Of a stretch of DNA of 64,000 bases, positions 23,895 to 34,100 are shown in pieces; the first letter of the stretch is position 1, and each line of letters begins with the position of its first letter. The stretch covers positions 30,024,425 through 30,088,424 of the forward strand of contig OZ038434.1 in the NCBI GenBank assembly GCA_964036275.1, given 5' to 3'. This stretch comes from Litoditis marina (Eukaryota > Nematoda > Chromadorea > Rhabditida > Rhabditidae). A model generated the notes under the pieces. That model saw only the letters and a program-made list of their open reading frames with translations. It made no database searches and was not told the DNA's origin. Both the position numbers and the translations under genes were made by a program.

Positions 23895-24755
23895 TGGTTT
23901 CTCGAGTGAATAACAGGATTGTATCCGGTAAATTAAGTTTAAACTGGCTAAAACCTGTGGGTTTTCCGAGAAAAACCGAGTGAATTCCAATATTGAAGTG
24001 AAACGTGGTGAACTCCGGTAGTTTTCGAGCTAAAACAAGGTAACTCGCTAAACTGAATGGTTTTACATGGAGGTAAAGGTTGGACTTGACTAGGAATTGA
24101 GGGTACCCTGAAAATTTAAGAAAATCCAGTGTACAAGATGGTTTAATCGTGTTACCCGTGGAAAATTTGAAGGAACGGTGGTTGGAGTTGTGTTAGGTTA
24201 AATAAATGTTTTGTGGTCAACTTGTGAAAGAAGTTCATTAGTTTGACAGAGATGTCCATCACTGCACTCTTGTTTCAGTGGTTTGGGAACATGTTTCCGT
24301 TTCCGATAAAGTCGTTTGGTAGGACAACAACCTAATCTAATGGAGAATTGACTTTCTGAGACTCCTTCTAAATTTGCTCTTTAGTTTTTTATTGATTGTT
24401 TCGATTCTCTTCCCGGATGTTTCAAGCGTGAACGAATCGAGTAAAACTTTTCAGACCATTCACTTGACACACAGTATACAGATAATCATTTGCAAATGGC
24501 ACGACAAACAATTACAAGCTACGAGATATTGAAAACATTAATGATGAACGTTGAAAACAATGAGAGATATTCTGGAGATCAAAAAGTACTTGTACAACTT
24601 ACTAACTAACGCTAATACACATGATGTATAACTGTGTCCTCTTAAAGTCTTCAATTTTAACAGAACTATGCGAAATGAGCAGAAACCTACAAAGAATACG
24701 AGAATGTTCTGAAAAAAAGAAAGATCTGGAGAATGTCAGAACCCAGCTCTTAACG
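23895..24755. other. Intergenic region between two - strand genes
   Basis: Nothing recognisable apart from the SSP promoter. Possible 3' exons of the gene at 25-28 kb may reach into 24600-24750 (see that entry). Confidence 0.4.
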
Positions 24756-25184
24756 TGGTTCACTCGTATATTAGACCCTGAATGTCAACAAAACTTTGTA
24801 CTTTGAGAAATGTAACGAGCGACATATGAGAAAGCCTTAAAACAACTGAAACTATAAAATACAAATGTCCGGAAAGATCAAAATCTAGTCCAAAACGACC
24901 GGAATATGCTGACAATTCATACCATCGAATGACGTCTATGGCGTTTCGACTGCGGTTCGCAAGTGCTTGTCTAAAAATACAGCGCTTTAACTGTGAAACA
25001 CCTTGAACAATTTCCTCTTGTCTAGGACTGATACTCGAAAAAAGAATTTGCATTTGAAACTCCTCACCTTTTCATTCAAAGATTCTCACTTTATCGTTTG
25101 AAAAACATTCAAAAATTCACGTAATACGTGAAAAAAATCGATAAACGCGCACTTTCATTACACGTTAAATTCGACAAATCTCAC

Positions 25185-27999
25185 CCTAGGTTCGGAGCGA
25201 TCTCTGTCAGTGGGGAGATAGTTCGCACTGCGGTTCAGCCACTTATCGACGGCCTTGGTTTCATCTTCATTCGAACCAGACTGAAATGTTTTTTGTTTAC
25301 TCTATTTCAGTTTGTTTTTCTTTGTTGTTTGTCTACTTGTTATTGGTTATTGGTTTATATATAGTCTGTCTTTATTTGTTATTTGTTTACCTTCGAACAA
25401 TGCACCAATAAATAATCAGAGAAATAGGAAAGAGAGAAGAAGAAAAAATGTCATACAATTCAGTGCACAGTTTTCAAAATGAAAAACATTATGGTCCTGG
25501 AAAAAAGTGAATCGTGAAAAATTCATGAGTTCAATGGAACGTTATCTGTGGTTTTATTGTTGTGGTTCCAATCGCTAATTGCAGTCATGTTTGTGTACAG
25601 AGTGCAAACTACAAGTCAGCTTTAGACACAACCTACAGAATAACACTGAAATATTTCTGACCGAAAAAAACAAAACTTCACATAACCAAACGATAACATG
25701 TCTACAACATTTATCAGTCTTTTCTTTAGTGAGTTTCTACATGTTCATTGTTTACAAACCCAGAAAACTTGAATTTACCTGACTTCGGTCAACTGAATTT
25801 GTCAGAAAATATTCTAACATCTCGTCAGGGTACGTAGAACACGCCTCGTCATACGTCATTTTCTGGAAAACACCGGAAAATCAATACATATTCTCTACAT
25901 GCACGTGCACGTTCATGAATGTTTTTTGAAAATTACTACGGAAAGATTTTAGATGTTCTTCCTGTATCTACTCCTTTAAAGTAAAGACGATCATGTGGAC
26001 CAATCCCAAACCATCGGTCCTTTAAACTGCAATTGGAAACTGTATTGCAGTTGGAAGGACCGGAGCGGTGCAATCGGTCCACAGGATCGTCATTCTTCAA
26101 TACAAACAATCAACAAACATTCACGTATGTAGATCCCGTTGTTTCTCAGTCCAACTTAGTAAACATGGCGTTTATCGTGATCAAACTACAATTATGATTC
26201 TGTAATTCCCTAAAATCATAGTCAATTGAAAACGTAACCCAAGATTTCAACTGACCAGTATCTCGTTCTTCATCGGACCCAAAGATCTTCTTCTATCTGA
26301 TCGGGACGAAGAGGGGACCACTTGCAGATGAACGACCACCTCGGCGTATTTCAGCACCTGTAAGAATAAACTACTTATATTGTAGAAATTTGTACGTGAT
26401 CTACCTCACTTTTCATCGCGGCATTGTAATTTGACTAGCAATAGTTTCGACATATGAAATGGTGAGGGGATAAAGTTAAATAAAAGGATGGTTTGAAGTA
26501 CAAGGGTACATTTTCAGCTAAAAAGGAAAAAGGAGGGGCGTAAAATGTTTAAACTTCGTGGAAATTGAATATACGAGCCTTTTGAATATATAAATTGAGT
26601 ATTTGATGATCAGCGCCTCGTAACGAAGCAAAGTGAGTGAATAAATATGTAAGTATGTGATATAAATATGTACGAGCTTGCTGAATTGTGTATTCACCTC
26701 TTTGTATTCTCTGACGCAATTTATCACCTTCACTTTTCTTTCCAGATCTCTCAACGCAGATTTCGATACTTCGACAATGGGACAATGGGTGTTAGGCCAG
26801 GTCACCTTAAAACTTGTATTTAGTTTGTTAATTCTCTGGTATTACTATACAAATACGGTTTTACACTAATAATAGATGAACGCTAACTACTCAAAATAAC
26901 ACAGTGGTGAATGAATAAGATACATCGCTACAGGAACGTCTTCTGTCATACAATGTTTCCTATACTTTTTTGTAAATGGGCTCGATGAATGTTCCTAGTC
27001 TCAAAAACAAATAAAAAAGACAAAGTTCTCCTTTCAAGTAGTTTTAGCCCATTCAGTAAACGCTCAGGACGTGAATTACAACGTCTCTTTCAAGATGACT
27101 ATTGTCCCACAAACTATTTGGTTCCATCACCGTCGTCCAGCACTGTTAAATTGCGTGTAATACTATGTGCGCGTAACAGGGTAACCATACCCTTTTTCTT
27201 CTCAACTTTTCTCTCCATTGACCCAGTTGGAGTGCCACATACTATGTGGATGTCACGTGTTAAATCGAGAATAAATCTATTCAATTCTATTCTATTCTAA
27301 ATACAGCTCCCAGGTTCGACTTCAACAAACGTAACTTTTTAAAAGCATAGAACAGACCGACAACTTAAACGTAAAAAAATCAAGTATGCACAAAGAGCAT
27401 TAACTTTTTCTTCAGAAGTTTCAGCTCCTTTTCACGTCTTCACGTAAACCTATGAAATTACTGACCATGACGCGCGTGACCGTTCCACGTCCGTTTAGCT
27501 TGAGATCATCGAGTTGGGGTCGAATTCGGCACCATTTTGTCCCGATTAAGGCTGCTGGGTACTTGGGTTCTGACTTCGAGGTGTCCCTTAATGGAAACAA
27601 TGATGATTATAGAAAATTGAAGGGAAAAAATTGTAGTTTTACACCGAAAAGCAGATAGATCCTACGAACACATCGGGATAGGGCATGAGCGAGGAAAACC
27701 GGATTGCTCTGGAAGGAGCGAATATTATAACGTAAACTTTTTTATGTGCACGTAGCAGGGTAAGTATTCTACATATTTCGCTCTGTTTTCTTTCCATTTC
27801 TCCAACTGGAGTGCGACACCAAATGTTTAATGTGAAAATTCACCGGTTGAATGACGAGAAAACGATTCTATCCTGTTCTTCTCTACACTTGTGAAACAAA
27901 TGAGTGTTTCTAAACTCCACCAATTTACTGAATGCGGTAAATTTATATTTACAGGAAAATTTGTTCAATACGTACAATTTCGAGGGTGTATACTTACAT
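25185..27999 (-). CDS. Unrecognised protein gene with a split start codon
   Basis: Coding exons: 27999-27998 (AT of the start codon), 27586-27466, 26805-26698, 26357-26256, 25862-25779 and 25280-25185. Donors and acceptors are canonical and phases agree throughout. The ATG is divided AT|G by a 411-base intron (donor GTAAGT), giving MDTSKSEPKYPAALIGTKW as the N terminus. Later segments include RDLERKVKVINCVREYKE and KMTYDEACSTYPDEMLEYF. There is no signal peptide, no membrane helix and no motif I can name; an Arg/Ser-rich linker (SSSRSDRRRS) suggests phosphorylation sites. The 3' end is unresolved: a phase-0 exon at ~24984-24937 (TSTCEPQSKRHRRHSM) behind ATTTTTAG is a candidate, with another behind TTTTTTCAG near 24715. 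Introns carry a family B MITE (25986-26092). Function unknown. Confidence 0.62.
25986..26092. mobile_element. Foldback MITE family B, copy 2
   Basis: Left end GACGATCATGTGGACCAATC; right end the inverse, CGGTCCACAGGATCGTC. Lies in the intron between 25862 and 26256. Confidence 0.65.
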
Positions 28000-30368
28000 G
28001 GCAGTCACGTTACACGGAATACGTGAGAAACATGAGCTTTTCGTTCGAGCAATTCAAAAATTAAATGTGTTTCACATTACTTTTTTGAGCATAAACTATG
28101 TTCATTGAAGAAATAGGTAGATTAACTCACTCCTTAATTGGGGACAACATTTCTTGAAGATTATGACAATCAGAAATGTAGTCCGAGCGAAGTACAGACT
28201 ACAAACCAGAAACCTGAAAAGACTACACCTCCTTTTTTTCTTTCAATGTCAAAAGATGAATTTTACAAATTATCACCATATTTTCATGCACAATGTAAGG
28301 AAAAATGGTGGCTATAGGAGAGAAACTTTCCACTCTACGGCATAATTATCCAATACTAATTACCGAAATTTAAACTGCGAACAAAGGTCCGTTTACCTCA
28401 ATTAACAAGATATTCATGAACAAACATGAAATTAGCAGCTATATGTGCAATAGAAACACGTTTGGGCAAGAGTGAACATATTGATTTATGGGGAAAGAGA
28501 GGGCTAGCAGACAAAGAAAATATGCGCGAAAGATCTATCGACAAGAAAGTACTCAGGACTTAAATGGTTGTTGCTTTACTGAAACACAACGTTGCGTACA
28601 GAAAATGTTGCAAAACTGTTGTGTTGTGTCCTGTTCAGTACAGGTTTTCCAGTAGTTTTCCAATTTCATCGAAAAGTTTTTTCACAGTTATTAACTGAAC
28701 ATACACAAGCGGACAAAGAAATACCGTATTGAACGAAATTTTTCGGTTCTGGGACTGTTTCGACTATACGTATACGGCATTTCGTAGAATACAGAGCGTG
28801 TTCTAAGTATAGTTCGATTGCAGAGTTAAAAGTCACAAAGTCAAGGTTTTTGCAAACTATAGAACTTTGAAAAAAACGAGGAAGAATACCGATTAGCAAA
28901 ACATCATAAAAAAAGTTGAACCTTAACAAAAAAACAACTCTGTAGCGAATGATTCAAGAAGCAGAAAAACGCAAAGATACAACTACACGTTCTGGAAAGA
29001 TTCAAGATTGTTGTCATAAGATGCCAACAATATTTATGTACTCAATTAATTCAGTTGCGGGTTTAGTTTTTTTATCCCTTCCGAGACTCGTATAGCATGA
29101 TCACAAAACTTTCAGTTTGGTTTATTTACGGGAACTTTGTTCAAAAGGTGATCAAGTGTACTGTAAACATCTCAGTAAATATGATGAGGTCTATTCTGAA
29201 CTAACAATCTCTCTTCTTTTAAAAATTCAAAACCTTATCTACAAGATAAGGGGGGGGGGGGTCTACATCCCAATTCACGGCCCGCTGATGATAATCTCTA
29301 GTCTAATTGCGTGAATTGTGCACGCGATTATGAAAACTCGTCGATTGCGCAATCTCTTAAGAAAAACAACAAATAATGTATCATTTCAAACCATGATCGA
29401 TACTATTTTGAAATAGTAAGCAAGCTGTTTTTCAATATCCGAAGGAAAGTAATTTTCCCGTGTAGGGTTTTTTTTACTTTTTTAGTGGGAACGGGCAAAG
29501 TAACCTTAGGTGCAACGAACGATTCTGGGAATCATGTCTAACCTAATCCTACGCCTTTTTGTTAGATAAACTAAAGTTAATGCGCGTTTTGGAATTTAGT
29601 GATATTGCTCCAACAACACACTTTTTATTCTTTTCCATGGACAACCTAAATATTAGAAAACCTTGTACAATCCACGAATTCTAAAAAACGATTGCAGAAA
29701 GAATCAGCAAATTTCTGGCGCGTTCCCCGCTGATTGCTTTTTAGGGTGACTCGCTCGAAAAATCGTGGATTGGACCCGATAAGGGGAGCTTACTCCCAAT
29801 ACTGAACAGAGACGGGAGTGAAAGATGATGGTAAACATAAATGATAACCAAGAGAAAACAAGTGTCAGTGTTTACACTTTTGATATGTTTGCCACCTGTA
29901 GTTGTGGCCTGAGAGAATTGGGCAGCCAGTGAATTTGAAAGTTGTTTCTCACCATATTGCAGTTATTAGAAAAACTGTTTATTCATGTCATTAGTTCTTC
30001 TTCCTTACATACAACACGTGATCTGGAAAATTTTTTCATAATCCAGTTTTGCTCTAAGTAGAGGTTATCTAAACATCTTGGCAACAAGTCTCAAAGCGAA
30101 TGGAACGAACTATATATTGCTAGGCATAAATGCCATCTGTTTTTACCATTTCCATCCGTGCAACGTGTTTTGCTGATAAAAAGTAGGTAATATTGATGGC
30201 GTGCTTTGACCTCAACAAGTGTTTTGTAGTTACACTCGTATTTGTTTACTTTCTGACGCATCATTCTGTTGCATTTTTAGATAAAAGGTAAGAACTGATA
30301 ATGGGTTGCAGTCTCCAGCCGTTGCAGTGAAAATGACCGACCAAGCCAGACTCGAGCCAGGTACGCTT

Positions 30369-30587
30369 GTTATGGTGTTCACATTTCCCAGCTGGACTCG
30401 TTGGCAGCGTGCCAAAAACTTTGGAAGACTGTTATTCCGGGAGAACATATATCTTTCAAAAAGTTTCTTCGAATACGAATCGTAACGAAGGGAGATATCC
30501 CTTCACATGAATTTCTATTGTTTTGAAGTTTTTCAACATGTTCAAAAACTGCCTTGGAATCTCATTGGCAAGCTGTGCGAACTATAT
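30369..30587. mobile_element. MITE family D, copy 3
   Basis: Opposite orientation to the copy at 19572: starts GTTCACATTTCCCAGCTGGA and ends GGCAAGCTGTGCGAACTATA. Interior matches the other D copies (GAACATATAT, TTTTCAACATGTTCAAAAAC). Confidence 0.75.
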
Positions 30588-30741
30588 AGGGTTCGTTATT
30601 CCCAAATCAAGTCAATACGGTGCATGTCGCATCTCGCAGTGATTGATGTTCGATGCAGTTGTTTCTCTGTCAAAATTCATGAGCCGTGGCGTTTGGCGTA
30701 TACTGAAATCGAGCTACAAGTGAGATTTCATCATTCCCTGT

Positions 30742-30863
30742 TAGGGTTGTTAATCGAGTTGAAAATTTCGAGTTTCGAGTTTTTCGAGTTTCAGAAAATT
30801 CGAGTTTTTCGAGTTCTGAAATTTTCGAGTTTTTCGAGTTCGAGTTTATTTTTAACAACCCTA
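30742..30863. repeat. Small TIR element with TTCGAGTTTTTCGAG repeats
   Basis: 122 bp between TAGGGTTGTTAA and TTAACAACCCTA. The interior is an iteration of TTCGAG-TTTTTCGAG words. The same words and one or both ends recur at 43640-43750, 51090-51170, 56990-57131 and 61149-61310. Confidence 0.65.
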
Positions 30864-31192
30864 TGCCCTGTATTCTATGAATACCGTGTATGGTAATACT
30901 ACTATATATCGTGCGTGTAGTATAGTTACTGTGTCGCAGATTACTCTGTCTAGTATATATTCAATTAACATTGGTTGAGATAACACAAAATGTATTTCTA
31001 ACTTGAAAATATTACTTATAGCAACTGTTGTGTGAACTGTATTCTTTTACAGTACGGTTTGTAGGTTTCATATTCTATTTTGTGATGTCATAATCGTAGT
31101 GAAATGGTAGACTTTTTGCCGGATATGTCTAACCACCAATCACATCATTACATCATTGTGTGACAGAATATTTGTAGTCTATAAGAACATGA

Positions 31193-34100
31193 ATGATAAT
31201 TCCATTGGCGGGACATAGTGTGGTACTAGTAATTTTGCGGCATGTTGCAGCGGACTTCAACGTGAGTCCAGGATTGAGAAGGTTCTACAAGGATGAGATC
31301 ATGGACTCGAAATGGATATCTGGTGGCGGATTTGGCGATGTGTACACTGCGAACATAAATGGATTCGGGTACGGATTACTGTAACTCTGCGGGGGGGGGG
31401 GTTGGCCATGGTAAATATGGTACCTGCTTTTGCGTTAACGAACATCACACTAAATATCCCCCCCCCCCTGAGTGTTTTTTACAACCGAAAAAAACTTCAG
31501 TTTTCAAAGATATATGATATATACCAAATTTACATTCTCATTTTCATTATCTCTCGCAAAATTCCTGGGAAGCCTCACAATTGAACGGGAGATGTTTTGT
31601 TAACAGCACCCCTACCGGGTTTCGAAAGAGCAGTTAATCTTTGTAATATTAGTAGGAATTGCACCTTTTTGGCCGGTTGTTGATTAACTGATATAGTTAA
31701 CGAGAAACCTGCCCAAACTTGTCATTCGAAACCTATATAACTATTTTTCGCTTGTAAACTGTTTCACGGCATCGTGGTACGTTTTGTTTGGCGTTGACTT
31801 TCCATTTCGTCTCATGCTTTGTGATAACAAACTTCTGAGCGAACCGCGTAAGCGTGTGAGGCTGTTATCTCAGATGTAGCTTGAAGTGCACCCACCCCAG
31901 CCACTGAAATGTGATGGGATCGAACTAGAAACACAGTGGTTCAGAGGTTGAAGTGCAGTGTACACCCGTCTTGAACGAAACCTAAACTCTCTATTCAAAA
32001 GAAGACAGACACCGGTATTGAGAAACGACGGTCTGACCCGCTACGATTTACCGTCTGTCCCACGGATATTTTGTACAACCATCTAACGTCTTTGCGTAAT
32101 GTCTCGTCGCAGAGCGGGCTATGCTAATTATTAATAATTATTCTAAGCGCTATGCTAGTTCCTGGCCTCGACAGTAATGCATTATTCCACTTTAACAAAA
32201 ATCGTCCTTCTTTAGTGCATTTACAAACATTTATATTCCAGAAAGGTTGTCATGAAGACGTTCAAACCTAATCCGCACATATCTAAAGAGCGACTGACTG
32301 AGCTGGAGAGAAGAGAACTGCAGTACGTGCTAAAGGTGATCATTTATGGCTCTCGAGCATGAACTTCAAACTCTGAAGTTCAGAAGCAAAACTTTTTTAA
32401 AATTTTGAGATTTATAGTTACAAAAAGAAGCCATAACCATAAGAATCATGCGAGTTTTTATGTACACAAAAGTGAGCGCAAACACCATTGTATAGGAGAC
32501 ACTCATCGAAAACTTCATTGGCGCGCTGATAAAGTATCATTGAAAATAGTCAGAAAAACATATTGGCTCAGTCATGAGACAATTTTTTTTAAATGTTTTC
32601 TGTTTGCAGTTATCGCACCACCCGAACATTCTGCGCTTCTATGGGTACGTTTACGAAAAGGTTCCGGGACCACTCGATGATCCCGAAAAAAGTACCGAAA
32701 AACGAGTTGGTTTTGTAACGGAGCACATGGAGGTCGGAAGTCTGCATTCAGGTAGATTACGCGACAAATCCCTTCCCCCCCCCCTCCCCGGCGTCGCGGT
32801 CTCACAACTCCCCCTCTCTCGGAGGACAACTCCCACCTTAACTTGTTTTACACTAGTTATGGTCATTTTTCGCACCAATCTTATCTTATTCAAGAAGATG
32901 TGGTTTATAAAAGCTCAGTAAGCTGATTAGCATTTACGGACCTAGTGTATTCATTCTTCATAGCCGAAAAGTAACATAGAACAGTCACTAACCGAAGTCC
33001 ACTGAACAACGTAAGTTGCAGTGTGAGAACACATTATTACGATTCGTCAACAGGTTTGGTTTATAGGCGTCTACCGCAAGCTGTCGACTGACCACAGAGA
33101 GAAGTCTTTTTTCCATTAAAATACGTCCACATTCTTGAGTTTCCAGTAAAAACGCGGTTTCTTCTGGAGTTGGTCGAAAAAATTTTTTGTTTTTCATGGC
33201 TACTCGGACAACATCATTGATGTTCACATTTGTTCCGCATTCGCTTTGCCCATCTCCAACTAAATTGTAGTTGAGCATGTTGAAAAAGGACACAAGAAAA
33301 GACTCTACGTTTCTTTGCTCATCTCCAGGAGCTGTGAATAAATGATATTTCCCATAATAGTGTCATGATAGTGTCAGGTTATTCGCAAAGTTTATTGTTT
33401 TCAGTTATTCACAGCGAGAGCATCGGATATGGAGAGAAACAAGTAATGCACTGGGCACTGCAGGCAGCGCGAGGGCTCGCATTTTGTCATGAGAACGGAC
33501 TTGTGCATAGAGATGTCAAGCCAAAAAAGTAGGTCATTGGGTTTTCGTTCTTCTTTTTCTTTTTTATACTCTTCTCTGTTGGTTTCTTGAAAATAACGAT
33601 ACTTGTTACCAATTCTTTCTGTCCAATCGGACGAATAGAATAGAATAGAATAGAATGGAATAGATTCCTTTCCCTACCTCACGGAGGGATATCAGGGTCT
33701 ATGTATCTTGATTGTGAGTGGGTTGCGTCTGGGTAGAGGCGAAATATACCACTTTCTTCTATGTATTCATCCCATTCATTTAGTTCAATTATCATACGTC
33801 GAGCTTGTTATTGATTTACTCTGTTCGAATACAGAGTATGCTGCTCTGACCGTTCAGTGTGTAGTTTTTCGTATAGAAAACTTTGCGGGGGAACCACATT
33901 TGTTCTTGTGTTGTTATAGCATGCTGCTTTCGATGGAGGGTAAATTTCTCAAACTGTGTGATTTCGGCTTGTCAAATGAAAGACACGTTATCCAAACTGC
34001 GGGGTGAGTTCAGTTTTGATCATTCACTAGTTGAAGTTATGAGTAGGCATACTAGAAGATTGGCATCTTCATCCCATTTTGCGTCACTCGCTCTGCCTCA

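Larger units (their letters stand above)
28000..31190. other. Intergenic, repeat-bearing
   Basis: Contains a degenerate family C MITE (~29050-29210), a G-run (29249-29260), a family D MITE (30369-30587) and a small TIR element (30742-30863, ends TAGGGTTGTTAA/TTAACAACCCTA with internal TTCGAGTTTTTCGAG repeats). An AATCAGC/GCTGATT hairpin sits near 29707-29743. No supported gene. Confidence 0.5.

Noticed and set aside
28666..28929. 87-codon - strand ORF
   Set aside because: No start context, splice neighbours or recognisable motif; AT-rich composition like the flanks.
29690..29760. Small nuclear RNA-like hairpin with an AATTTCTGG word
   Set aside because: One hairpin plus a weak Sm-like word is not enough; no recognisable snRNA 5' sequence nearby.
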